This document shows, piece by piece, positions 1 through 10,169 of a DNA stretch of 64,000 bases. Source of the DNA: Echinarachnius parma (Eukaryota; Echinodermata; Echinoidea; Clypeasteroida; Echinarachniidae); NCBI GenBank assembly GCA_037951105.1, contig JBAMJV010008162.1, forward strand, positions 5,001 through 69,000. Direction: 5' to 3'. A program made the position numbers and the translations under genes. Positions within the stretch are counted from its first letter, which is position 1, and each line of letters opens with the position of its first letter. The notes beneath the pieces are model-generated. The model was not told where the DNA came from and did no database searches. It worked only from the letters and a program-made list of their open reading frames with translations.

Positions 1-503
1 TCCCAAGTTATGTATCACCCTCTAAACGATAATAATAGCCGAAAGCCATAGTTTCATTGCCCTTTAAGTGACACCATGTCAGGGTCAACTTTTTGTCAAT
101 TTCTAGAAAGTCGGCGCCTGATAAATAACAATGCATGCCCGTCATAGCATCAAGGAGTGATCAATGCGAGTACTTTTGTCCATGTGCATTCATGCCCCTT
201 CGCATAGTCGACATCGGTTTTACAGCTGAATGCACATGGACAAAATAATTCGTATTGATTGTTACTTGGTGCTATGGCGGGCATGAATGGCTATTTATCA
301 GGAACCGACTTTCTAGAAATTGACAAAAAATTTACGCTGACATGGTGTCACTTAAGACGCCATGAATAAAAAAAACACTCTACCAAAATTACTGTTCTTG
401 GTATCAAATTTCTTTTTAAAAGATTATCTATCCAGTGTACCTATTCTGCACGTTTCTTCATAATGGCAAATACCCCGTTCCGTTATTTCTGGGCCACCCT
501 GTA
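1..503. mobile_element. Mariner-type MITE, CAGGGTGGCC family, cut by window edge
   Basis: The right end reads CCGTTCC...GGGCCACCCTGTA and is followed by TA, as in the two fuller copies at 7130-7536 and 59616-60130. The interior is a long foldback: about 85 bp at 70-155 pairs with about 85 bp at 270-355 (GTGACACCATGTCAG against CTGACATGGTGTCAC). The left terminus is outside the window or lost. There is no coding capacity. The TACAGGG ends and TA flank are typical of Tc1/mariner-derived MITEs. Confidence 0.75.
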
Positions 504-754
504 TAATTACAGAAACGGTCTATTCGCATCGTTAGAGGACGAGAAATGCGTCCTCGTCCACACTTGCGAAAATAGCCTAATATACTTTGTATGACTTGAT
601 AATGGGTTTGCTTGAATAAGTCATAAGATATGGTAATTATTGTCCGAATGTGACATGCTTGTTTTTGTTTAGATGTATAGGCTAAGCCTAGTCATTAAAT
701 CATGCACGCTACATACGAATTGCTATATTGTGCAGATTTTATCAATTATGCAAC
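504..754. other. Unassigned spacer
   Basis: AT-rich sequence between two MITEs. No open frame, repeat or RNA gene could be supported. Confidence 0.5.
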
Positions 755-1021
755 TACCATCATTTGCAAAAGTTTAAGACCACCTGGGAATTTGTGGGTA
801 TTTCAATAATTTGGAATGCATTCTTTTGTCTCATTGAATGATTACATAACATGTTTACTACAGTGGTCATGGAAACAATGTCAAAGAGCAGTTCAAGTGT
901 GATACAAAGGTTATGCGTTGAAAATAAAAGTATGTCTGAAAAATAAATATGTTTAACTTTGTTTTTTCTTTGAGTTATTGCATTTTGGAAGGGTGGTCTT
1001 AAACTTTTGCAAATGATGGTA
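755..1021. mobile_element. Tc1/mariner-type MITE with 30 bp perfect TIRs
   Basis: Termini at 755-784 and 992-1021 are perfect inverted repeats beginning TACCATCATTTGCAAAAG and ending in AAGACCACC. If TA is taken as the target duplication, the element proper begins with CCATCATTTG. The TIR layout resembles Tc1 ends. The 267 bp body has no transposase. The open frame on the minus strand across this element runs out into flanking TG repeats and is not a gene. Confidence 0.8.
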
Positions 1022-1135
1022 CATTTTTTGAAATAATAGTTGAACTTCAAATGCATATTATTGTCAACGTGTAAACATGCAGTTGAATTTACAAAAAAAT
1101 GTGTTTGTGCGACTTTGTGGGTTTGCGCACACCTT

Positions 1136-1215
1136 TGCGTGAGTGTGTATCCAGTATATGTGTGTGTTGTGTGTATGTGTGTGTGTGCGTGTGCGCGTGT
1201 GTTTGTGCGCATGTA
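1136..1215. repeat. TG-rich microsatellite
   Basis: Imperfect (TG)n with interspersed GCG. It produces Cys/Val-rich shadow frames only. Confidence 0.85.
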
Positions 1216-1635
1216 TAATACATTACCCCTATCTGATTGCATTACATTGTAATATATGAGACGATTGGTTGAATTTTAATGAATGATATAGGCAAATTGA
1301 CGAAATAGCTTTGGCTTTTATGATTGTGTTCAGCAGCTGCGTCTGACGAATTTGAATTGTAAGTAACGATAATCGATTGGCTAAGTTTCTCGAGTGTTGT
1401 TTTCGTTTAAATTGATCGACGCCTCCGCTCACTTTAATGGTAAATATCTTTACGAAAGGGAAGGTAAACAACAACGAAACATGTACCATGCTTCTATTCA
1501 TAAGAATACAACAATGTATAAAGGAATCGCTAGAATTCCAATTGAACAGTTTGAGGATTTGGACAATGTCACTAGATCCCTTCAAGTCATGTCTTATCTT
1601 TTCAGAAATCAGTCCACCCCCTGGACGTGTTTTAA

Positions 1636-1986
1636 AGGGAGTGTCCGCCTTTTACAAATCGGAACAGTTTCCAGTAGACGGATGAGGATGAATACAACAC
1701 ATACATAACATTTAAGATCGAACGGCCCTGTAATTTGAATTCTTCGAATAAATACAGTATGTGTAGAAATCATCATATCGTGAGCGTTATTTTGCAGGGG
1801 CGAAGACTCGTAATGCATAATAAATGACGTTATACGTCGCTTTTATTATTTTGAGGTCTATAACTCCACGAAAAGGAGATTTTAAGTACTAATTTTGTCA
1901 GGCAAACTGTTCAACGCATTTTCTTTCATATGAGACAATAACCTCGCAATTTGTGAAATTTGGCTTGCAAAAAGCAGACACTCCCT
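1636..1986. mobile_element. TTAA-flanked MITE, 351 bp
   Basis: The ends AGGGAGTGTCCGCCTTTT and AAAAAGCAGACACTCCCT are inverted repeats of about 20 bp with mismatches. Each is bounded by TTAA (1632-1635 and 1987-1990), the target preference of piggyBac-type elements. The interior is noncoding. The short frames across 1394-1708 cross the element edge and are not supported as exons. Confidence 0.65.
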
Positions 1987-2199
1987 TTAAGATTATAATA
2001 TATTCGTATAACCTTACATGCCTGAGTGGTTGGGTGTGTGCATATAATTATGCACATGTTTAAACTCAACTAATCAGCCAATGGTGCAGTGCTTAAAAAT
2101 GCAAGTTATCTAGGTCAGTGCATACACACGTGAGAACATGGCCCCCATGTGTGACACCAAGTGTTTGTATAATTGACATGGGGGTAGAGGTACGTTTTG

Positions 2200-2990
2200 C
2201 TCAGAGGGGAGGGGGCGGGGGTATTTTCCCCGAATAAACTTCCTTCCCGACTTTCCACCTGACAAACAAAACGCAAAAAAACGCCTTTTTTAACGCCCAA
2301 AATATGAGCCAGTTTAGCCCCAAATTAAGTCGACTTTGCCCGAATATACTGAGTCTTTCCCGTATGACACGGTATATGCTGGAATATGACATAGTTTTGC
2401 CCAAACACGGGCATAGTTTTGCTCGAATTTGAGGGGCTTTTGACCGGGTGGATATGACCGCCGTTCAAAACTCCAGGGGAGGGGGCTGCAGCCACCAGTA
2501 CCCCGTCTTCTACGCCTATGATGATTGAAAACCAGTCAAGTGTTGTCACAATTTAGTTTGAATGGTTAGATTGTGTCTACTGTCTATGGAGAACCATGGG
2601 CGTAGTAAGGGCACATCTTTTTCCCAGCCGGGGTGAGGTCTTTTGCCCACGAATACCAATTTTCCCCATTTTCATCCCCACAAGCAATTAGTTATACAAA
2701 TATGATTGCCTTTGCCTGAAAAATGATGATATACTATTTAGGATTTTTCTCACATTTCTCACATAGTTTGGCCCGAATATCATGCTTTTGTCCGAATTAA
2801 TATGATTTTGCCCAACTTAGGATTATGATTTCGCCCAAATATGACATTCTATGGCTATATTATTGTATAAATTCCTTTGAATGCAATATGAGTTTGCCCG
2901 ATTGATGGGTATTTTTTTGCCCAATATGGCCGTTTCTCAAAACTCTGGAGGGGGCGCACCCTTGCACCTTAACCCCCCGCCTCCTACGCC
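2200..2990. repeat. Two degenerate copies of a TTTTGCCCGAATATG-rich repeat
   Basis: The two halves (about 2200-2520 and 2590-2990) share a run of TTTTGCCC-type phrases and similar right ends: CAAAACTC followed by a G-rich stretch, then CTACGCCT. The second half starts with GGGCGTAGTAAGGGC, so this half may have been mobilised with GGCGTAG/CTACGCC ends. No coding frame is conserved between them. The family is not recognised. Confidence 0.5.
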
Positions 2991-3235
2991 TCAAACTAGC
3001 TTTGTTGAGAATTCTTTGTGATAGTTAGAATTTGTTCACAAGACAAACATTTAAATTAAAATACTCCGCCCTTCACGCTTGTAGGAATGTAAAACACACA
3101 CGGTAGATTCCATTTCATTTGGCTATTGATAACTTTCTGCTTCGGTAAAACATAATAGACCTACCCACCGAGAACATAAATCGGTTTCGCGTTGGTGCCC
3201 ATCAGTTTCCCGCGCTCGGGGTCTTGGTCCCGGGG

Positions 3236-3275
3236 TATACTATAAATACAGCGTGGATAGCTGCATCACACATCA
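3236..3275 (+). promoter_or_regulatory. TATA-box-like core promoter candidate
   Basis: ACTATAAATACAG at 3239-3251 follows a GC-rich upstream stretch. A CATCACA that could serve as initiator lies about 30 bp downstream. The spacing is right for an RNA polymerase II core promoter, but no exon following it could be proved, so it may be chance. Confidence 0.3.
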
Positions 3276-3372
3276 TTTCTTTTTCTTTCTTCCCACTACA
3301 GGTCAGATGATCGGACTGAGGATCAGATGCTGCGCAAGGGTAGGTTAGGCCGGGGACTCGGGCTCCCCAGCA

Positions 3373-3683
3373 TGTGACTGGATATCAAAACCCTGCATTT
3401 GTCGGTAAGTCATGTTTTTGAGAAATAGGTATCGACAATTCATTCAATTTGTACAATCCAAATGTGTACAATCCAAATTTGTACATTCCAAATTTGTACA
3501 TTCCAAATTTGTACATTCCAAATTTGTACAATCCAAATTTGTACAATTGGCAATAGAAATGTTTGCCAAATTTTCTATTTTTTAAAGCGACACATACAAA
3601 TTTATGTTTGCCAGCGCCTTTCTATCGGCTGGAAAATCAATTTTGTGCACAAACGGTGCAGAGTTTGGGTATATCCAGTCACA
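3373..3683. mobile_element. Small TIR element (TGTGACTGGATA ends), copy A
   Basis: Termini TGTGACTGGATATC..AAACCCTGC and GCAGAGTTTGGGTATATCC..CACA are imperfect inverted repeats of about 25 bp. The same ends bound 4832-5047. The interior carries a 15 bp tandem repeat at 3446-3548. No clear target duplication is seen because the flanks are themselves duplicated. Confidence 0.6.
3446..3548. repeat. 15 bp minisatellite, unit TCCAAATTTGTACAT
   Basis: About seven near-perfect head-to-tail copies inside the small TIR element. The last base pairs alternate between ACAT and ACAA. Confidence 0.9.
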
Positions 3684-3716
3684 CGTGGTTTGTTTGGTTA
3701 CACTAACTACTAACAT

Positions 3717-4345
3717 AACCGTCCCTCCCTCCCCTCCCTCCCTCCCTCCCTCCCTCCCTCCCCTCCCTCCCCTCCCTCCCCTCCCTCCCTCCCTCCCTCC
3801 CTCCCTCCCTCCCTCCCTCCCTCCCGTCCCTCCCTCCCGTCCCTCGCGTCCGTCCCTCGCGTCCGGAGGGAGGGAGCTCCCTCCCTCCCGTCCCCCGCGT
3901 CCGTCCCTCGCGTCCGTCCCTCGCGTTTGTCCCCCGCGTCCGTCCCTCGCGTCCGTCCCTCGCGTTTGTCCCTCGCGTCCGGAGGGAGGGAGCTCCCTCC
4001 CTCCCGTCCCTCGCGTCCGTTCCTCGCGTCCGTCCCTCGCGTCCGTCCCCCGCGTCCGTCCCTCGCGTCCCCCCTTCGCGTCCGTCCCTCGCGTCCGGAG
4101 GGAGGGAGCTCCCTCCCTCCCGTCCCTCTCTCGCGTCCGTCCCTCGCGTCCGTCCCTCGCGTCCGGAGGGAGGGAGCTCCCTCCCTCGCGTCCCTCTCTC
4201 GCGTCCCTCTCTCGCGTCCCTCCCTCCCTCCCCTCCCCTCCCTTCCCCTCCCTCCCTCCCCTCCCTCCCTCCCTTCCCTCCCCTCCCTCCCTCCCTCCCT
4301 CCCTCCCTTCCCTCCCTTCCCTCCCCTCCCTTCCCCCTTCTTTTC
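3717..4345. repeat. CCCT-rich tract with CGCGTCCGTCCCT minisatellite and palindromic blocks
   Basis: The outer parts (3717-3835 and 4215-4345) are (CCCT)n with CCCCT variants. The middle is built of TCCCTCGCGTCCG-type units, interrupted four times (about 3862, 3979, 4095 and 4164) by a GGAGGGAGGGAG block joined directly to its complement. The strand asymmetry is almost complete: purines are confined to one strand except in those blocks. All long Pro/Ser and Glu/Gly/Arg frames here are low-complexity shadows. Confidence 0.9.
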
Positions 4346-4435
4346 TTCCCTCCTTCTTCACAGATCTAGTAGACGAGCAGAAAGGGAGTCAGGAACGAGC
4401 AGTTTAGTTCCAGGTTCGAGGTGAGTTTAAAAAAA
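4345..4435 (+). other. Exon-like segment after the pyrimidine tract
   Basis: The pyrimidine tract ends CTTCACAG at 4363, a strong 3' splice-site match, and CGAG|GTGAGT near 4421 is a strong donor. The enclosed 60 bp has two frames without internal stops over most of its length, neither recognised. Without a partner exon this is only a candidate. The pyrimidine tract itself could create a false acceptor. Confidence 0.25.
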
Positions 4436-4744
4436 TGTTTATCTTCTGGTCAATGTTCATAACACGGACTTTCATGTTTGTCTACACAATTATGGCAATG
4501 GTTTTATAGTTTTATATATCGTCAATCAGATAATGTACTTGCCCTGTAACTAGCGTAGCGATTCTCTTTACCCCTGAGACAAATGAAGGTTACACAGAAA
4601 ACAATAACATTATTTGCCTTGTTTTTCTCTACACAGTCCATAGGAGCAGACGTCAACTGGTAAAGTATGAATCGTGTCGTGGTCGTGTCAAATGTGTGTA
4701 CCAAGCTATTTTCTAATCATGTTTCAGTTTTTTTTCTTCCCCCC

Positions 4745-5080
4745 CTCTGCAGATCTAACGGATGGATGATCGGACTGAGGATCGATGCTGCGCTAGTGTA
4801 GGGTAGGTTCGGGGGAGGCCCGGGCTCCCCATGTGACTGGATATAGCGAAACCCTGCTTTTGTCGGCCATTTTGGAAAAAATAGGCATTCAAAATTTTCA
4901 TTTGTAAAATTCAAAACCTTCAAATTGGGCAATATTTTGGAACACGAATTAAAATTAAAACTTGCGATGAGGCCTTTTTTAATGGCTGGAATATCTAAAT
5001 TTATATATTTTACCGACGATTGCAGAGTCTAGGTAACTCCAGCCACATTTGATGTTTACTAACAATACTAACACGGGGAC
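4745..5080. repeat. Duplicated segment, copy B, with second TIR element
   Basis: Paralogous to 3303-3720, including the GATGATCGGACTGAGGATC block after a CTGCAG acceptor-like site. The TIR element here spans 4832-5047. It lacks the 15 bp tandem repeat of copy A. Copies A and B are in direct orientation on either side of the CCCT tract. Confidence 0.6.
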
Positions 5081-5145
5081 CAATGAAGGAGCGTTCACGT
5101 CGCGGTCCCTGCCAGGTGAATGCCTGCGGATCCTTCAACCACACT
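5081..5145. other. Short unique spacer
   Basis: Moderately GC-rich bridge between copy B and the minisatellite. No feature is supported. Confidence 0.4.
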
Positions 5146-6545
5146 TTCACTAACCCTCTTTTGTAGCAGCCCCTAACCCTCTTTTGTAGCAGCCCCTAAC
5201 CCTGCACACGGGTCGTTGTATCGCAGCCCCTAACCCTGCTCACTGGTCGTTGTATAGCAGTCCCTAACCTTGCTCACTGGTCGTTGTATCGCAGTCCCTA
5301 ACCCTGCTCACTGCTCGTTGTATCGCAGTCCCTAACCCTGCTCACTGGTCGTTATATAGCAGTCCCTAACCCTGCTCACTGGTCGTTGTATAGCACTCCC
5401 TAACCCTGCTGCTCACTGGTCGTTGTATAGCACTCCCTAACCCTGCTGCTCACTGGTCGTTCTATAGCACTCCCTAACCCTGCTCACTGGTCGTTGTATA
5501 GCAGTCCCTAACCCTGCTCACTGGTCGTTGTAAAGCAGTCCCTAACCCTGCTCACTGGTCGTTGTATCGCAGTCCCTAACCATGCTACTCACTGGTCGTT
5601 GTATAGCAGTCCCTAACCCTGCTCACTGGTCGTTGTAAAGCAGTCCCTAACCCTGCTCACTGGTCGTTGTATCGCAGTCCCTTACCATGCTACTCACTGG
5701 TCGTTATATAGCAGTCACTAACCTTGCTCACTGGTCGTTGTATAGCAGTCCTTAACCCTGCTCACTGGTCGTTGTATAGCAGCCCCTAACCCTGGTCGTA
5801 TAACAGCACCTAACCATGTTATTAAACTGGTCGTTGTATAGCAGTCCTTAACCCTGCTCACTGGTCGTTCTATAGCAGCCCCTAACCCTGGTCGTATAGC
5901 AGCACCTAACCCTGTTATTAAACTGGTCGTTCTATAGCAGTCCCTAACCCTGCTCACTGGTCGTTGTATAGCAGTCCTTAACCCTGCTCACTGGTCGTTG
6001 TATAGCAGCCCCTAACCCTGGTCGTATAGCAGCACCTAACCCTGTTATTAAACTGGTCGTTCTATAGCAGTCCCTAACCCTGCTCACTGGTCGTTGTATA
6101 GCAGTCACTAACCTTGCTCACTGGTCGTTATATAGCAGTCACTAACCTTGCTCACTGGTCGTTGTATAGCAGTCACTAACCTTGCTCACTGGTCGTTGTA
6201 TAGCAGTCACTAACCTTGCTCACTGGTCGTTATATAGCAGTCACTAACCTTGCTCACTGGTCGTTATATAGCAGTCACTAACCTTGCTCACTGGTCGTTA
6301 TATAGCAGTCACTAACCTTGCTCACTGGTCGTTGTATAGCTGTCACTAACCTTGCTCACTGGTCGTTGTATAGCAGTCACTAACCTTGCTCACTGGTCGT
6401 TATATAGCAGTCACTAACCTTGCTCACTGGTCGTTATATAGCAGTCCCTAACCCTGCTGCTCACTGATCGTTGCATAGCAGTCCCTAACCCTGCTACTCA
6501 CTGGTCGTTCAATAGCAGTCCCTTACCCTGCTACTCACTGGTCAA
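5146..6545. repeat. 34-bp minisatellite containing CCCTAACCCT
   Basis: About 40 head-to-tail units. The commonest is AGTCCCTAACCCTGCTCACT followed by GGTCGTTGTATAGC. Variants include insertion of a second GCT, TATCGC for TATAGC, a composite block with TTATTAAACTGG near 5815, 5920 and 6050, and a homogenised block at about 6100-6440 whose unit has AGTCACTAACCTTGC. Most units keep a 10-nt match to the CCCTAA telomere repeat. This is not a CRISPR array: there are no unique spacers. Confidence 0.95.
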
Positions 6546-7020
6546 TTCAGAATACATATACATTTTTCAATTTTTCATGTATGTTAATCTTTGGATTTTA
6601 AGGTCCAAAGCCCTTTAAAAGCAGAGGGGAACCCTTTGTTGTAAAAAAAATAATTTAAGGGTTCTTCCTGGTTTCGTAATGTATGAGCAGTAATGCAAAT
6701 ACACCATTGCTAAGTAGGTTGATGTTAAAAAATATTTGTACACATTTGTAATAAATAATTATCATCATGCTGGTCAATGTTTTCTGTATCTATATTATTG
6801 TGTGTGGATTGTGTGCATTTCTGTCCGTGTGTGTGAATGTACACGTGTGTATAGTGATGCCAGATATGTTTTAATGAAAGACTGATGTATAGATTTCAGA
6901 ACGTAAACAACAAAAATACACTGCACTTTCTACCAATTCCCTCGGTCTCGAAAATTGTTGGCAGGCGGTCTCGGCCGGGAAATATGTTGGCGAAGGACAC
7001 CCCCCCTCCCCCTCCCACTC
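6546..7020. other. Spacer with a short TG-rich stretch
   Basis: AT-rich sequence with TG-rich wording at 6800-6855. No coding or RNA feature is supported. Confidence 0.4.
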
Positions 7021-7129
7021 CCACTTTCAGCAAATTGTCTAATATAAACTAGCAAATTTGTTATGATAAACACACAATCTGTAACTATTGGGTTGGATCT
7101 AGTTATGTCCCTCTTCGTAAACCCGTCTA

Positions 7130-7536
7130 TACAGGGTGGCCCCCAAAAAACGGAACGGGGCACTTCCCAAAATATAGTAACAAATGTATTATGTTCATCG
7201 GATAGGGTGTCTTTTCAAATGAACAACGATACCAAGAACAGTCAATTTGTCGTGTAGTTTTTGTTTTGCACTCAGCCGTGTGTCGAGAGAATGGGCATGG
7301 TCGTTCAATAGTATTGCGGGCAGGAAGTGCGGTTTAACTAGCAGTGACTAGGTACAAATTGACAAAAATGGGCACCTGACATGGTCTCACTCACAGCGTG
7401 CTAAAACAAAAACGACACGACCAAAATTATTAACGATACTTGGTATTGTTTTTCATTGGAAAAGACACCCTATCCGATGGACATAAACATTTTGGTACTA
7501 TAGTGCCCCGTTCCGTTTTTTTGGGGCCACCCTGTA
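7130..7536. mobile_element. Mariner-type MITE inserted in X repeat
   Basis: Ends are TACAGGGTGGCCCC and GGGGCCACCCTGTA, flanked by TA on both sides (7128-7129 and 7537-7538). The foldback interior includes GATAGGGTGTCTTTTC and its complement near 7450. The sequence GTCTAATAGAACATTG at about 14650 is the unoccupied target, matching GTC-TA plus ATAGAACATTG with one TA. Noncoding. Confidence 0.9.
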
Positions 7537-7585
7537 TAATAGAACATTGTTATAATTATGATCACATCTGAGATACACGTATTAA

Positions 7586-7983
7586 AAGGGACCACCAGGC
7601 AAATAACAACACATTATTATATGTTTTGGTACCGTTTAATGATATCAAATAGATACCCAACATTTTGCAAAGGGTTGTGTAATTCATGAACAAAGCAATT
7701 AATTTCCACCACTTACGGAACCACTGCTATTTCCTGGTTCGTATGGGCCAAACATTTGCGAGTGCGTCAATGCGATTCACGCGTACGTTTGTAGACAGAA
7801 TCCCGGGCGATTCGTTCGCTCTGCACACATTAGTCTTCGCAATTCAGACCGCATGAACGCATGTTTTAGAATGGTGAGGCGTTTTCCAATTATATATATT
7901 TTTTTCTGGACTTGTTGATGGAATGGAATACTAAAGATGTTACCTTTCTTTAATAAGAATATTATTGTGGGTGGTGGTACCCT
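7586..7983. mobile_element. TTAA-flanked MITE inserted in X repeat
   Basis: Ends are AAGGGACCACC and GGTGGTACCCT, with TTAA on each side. Other X copies read GTATTAATGTCCCTC without interruption (14689 and 18714), giving one TTAA at the empty site. 398 bp, noncoding. Same target type as the AGGGGTAG family but different TIR sequence. Confidence 0.8.
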
Positions 7984-10169
7984 TTAATGTCCCTCTTTGT
8001 AAAACCAAAGTTTAATATTAAATGTATGAAATTATAATCACTTCTGAAATCATTAAACTACATCATGCATGTTTGTCCCGCTTGTTCAAAGCCGACGTCT
8101 AATAAACTGATGTAGTTATTTATAATCACGTCTGAAATAATTTAACTACATATTAATATTGATTTCCGAATTTTAGTGTAACTTATGATCTTTTGGTAAA
8201 AAACAACGTCTACTAAATAAAAAAAAGTGTCATAAGGTATGTTTACACGGTGCCTATAATATACCCATCTAGAATAAACTATCCTCGACAATAAACATAA
8301 GGAGCGCGCCTCTTGCGGGGGGGGGGGGGGGGGGGGGTGTCCTTATAATTATATGGTCCTCCCATACCCCACCGAGCATGCAACGCAGCCAGTGGCTTAG
8401 CTAGGTCGGACTGGATGGCGGCGGCGGGGGGGGGGGGGGGGGGGGTGTCCTTATAATTATATGGTCCTCCCATACCCCACCGAGCATGCAACGCAGCCAG
8501 TGGCTTAGCTAGGTCGGACTGGATGGCGGCGGCGGGGGCGGGGGGGGGGGGGGGGGCACGCAAATTATTTGTTTAAACTTATCAGAGTTCGTTGCCAATT
8601 TGAGTCCCCCATAGGAATAAATGGACATCTTCAAAGACCCATAGTTTTCTTATTTCTTGCCCGATTATGCTCAAACTTTCAGAGATTATTCCTCAATCTC
8701 TTAGAGCATATGAAAGCAACAGTTTGCTACTTTGCTTAGGTTTCATTGCCCTTTAACTTAAGGGTAGGTTTTCATTTTGGGGGAAAATCGCTTTAAAATT
8801 GAAGTGATATACATGAATCAGTATCACCATTTAGGGGTGTAAAATTAAAAAAGGTGCGACACGCCATTATAAGGTCCATTTCAAAGATTGATGGACTCTG
8901 GTGGGTAGCACTTGTGTATGAGGATGACCCCCGGGCGTTCTCACGGGGGTCCTCACCACCACGCATAGCTAGGTCGGACTGGATGGGGGGGGGGGGGGGC
9001 ACTTCAGTCGGTGGATGCGCGTTCTGCGTTTTGTACATTTATATGAACAAAATTAAGTTATTGTTTTGTCGTAAAATATCCTAAATGGAATGCGACCCCA
9101 TCATGTTTTACAAGCAGATAACAGCAACATCACAATTAAGAAACAACAAAGACGCGCCACACAATTTGCACAGCTGTGCTCTTTTATTTATTCATCTTTA
9201 TTTATTTCTTTATTTCATACGTGTTGTCATTGGGGAATTCGCTTCTTGTACACCAATTATTGTCAAAACCGACGTTTAAGACAACAAAAAAATGGTGTAA
9301 TTATTGATAACCGCGTCTGAAACGATTGATTTACATATAGTGGGGGCTCTTAGGTCATGGGGTGTGCACTTCTGGACAAAAGCATGAATTTTGGCACACA
9401 GATAGTTTAAACCTTCCTCTTCAAGAAATTTGATGGAAGCAATTTTGCACGGGCCATTCTTGGCCGCCATCTTGAATTTCAAAATGGCCGCCATCTGGCA
9501 CCTGTTTTTATCAATATCTCAGCAACTAAAACAGCTAGAGAGTTATTTTCAGTGGCTATACCCACATAATGGGGGCCAACGAATCACCTGAATCGAATAT
9601 CAAGTCTTAAAATGGCAGCCATCTTGAATTTCAAAATGGCCGCCATCTGACACCTGTTTTTATCAATATCTCAGCAACTAAAACAGCTAGGGAGTTAATT
9701 TCAGTGGCTGTACCCACATAATGGGGGCCAATGAATCACCTGAATCGAATGTCAATACTTCACATGACAGCCATCTTGAATTTCAAAATGGCCGCCATGG
9801 GAGGCCTATATTTAACTCCATCTCAGAAACTAAAGCAATTACGGAGTTCATTTCAACTGATATGCCTATCTGTTTGTGGTCAACTCATAACAATTTAACA
9901 ATAGATGGATGGAAACAATTATTCACTTCCCATTTTAACCGCCATCTTGAATTTCAAAATGGCTGCCATCTGAAACCCTATTTTCTCCAATATTTTAAAA
10001 ACTAAAACAGCTGGAGAGTTTATTTCAGCCGGGTATACTCACATTTTCTGGGTCAACGAATCACCTGGATCATCTAGATAGGTTCTAATAGTAGCCATCT
10101 TGAATTTCAAGATGGCTGCCACGGGTAGCCTATTTAATTATGTATCTCAGAATAAAATTAGTAAGTGCA

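Larger units (their letters stand above)
3303..3720. repeat. Duplicated segment, copy A, containing a short TIR element
   Basis: It starts after a pyrimidine run ending CTACAG. The block GATGATCGGACTGAGGATC is shared with copy B at 4745-5080, as is a CGGGCTCCCCA stretch. Inside lies an element at 3373-3683 with inverted ends TGTGACTGGATA and TATCCAGTCACA. The blocks after the pyrimidine run look like small exons (CAG acceptor, possible GT donors), but frames differ between copies. I call it a paralogous duplication of unknown function. Confidence 0.6.
7021..9338 (+). repeat. X-family repeat, older copy interrupted by two MITEs
   Basis: Starts in the X minisatellite module (TGTCCCTCTT..GTAAACC phrases). 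It continues through CATAAGGTATGTT at 8230 and G-runs at about 8318, 8426 and 8540, to a module with TGTTTTACAAGCAG and AACAACA near 9100. A G-run unit of about 118 bp is locally duplicated (8318-8435 and 8436-8555). Insertions at 7130-7536 and 7586-7983 are absent from other X copies. The 3' part is cut at 9339 by FB1. No conserved frame is present. Confidence 0.7.

Noticed and set aside
3360-3405. A Cys-rich stretch with CDWISKPCICR in one frame, resembling a small secreted peptide
   Set aside because: It coincides with the terminal inverted repeat of the element at 3373-3683, whose other end has the same DNA reversed, and copy B is not open.
3604-4424. Open frames of 165-267 codons rich in Pro/Ser or Gly/Glu/Arg, on both strands
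   Set aside because: They only translate the CCCT tract; open in several phases and both strands, with no splice or start support.
5146-6545. Regularly spaced repeat that could suggest a CRISPR array
   Set aside because: Units are contiguous and variants are shared; there are no unique spacers. The setting is eukaryotic.
8279-8563. Pro/Ala-rich minus-strand frame with an internal duplication
   Set aside because: It is the translation of two copies of a 118 bp G-run module of the X repeat.
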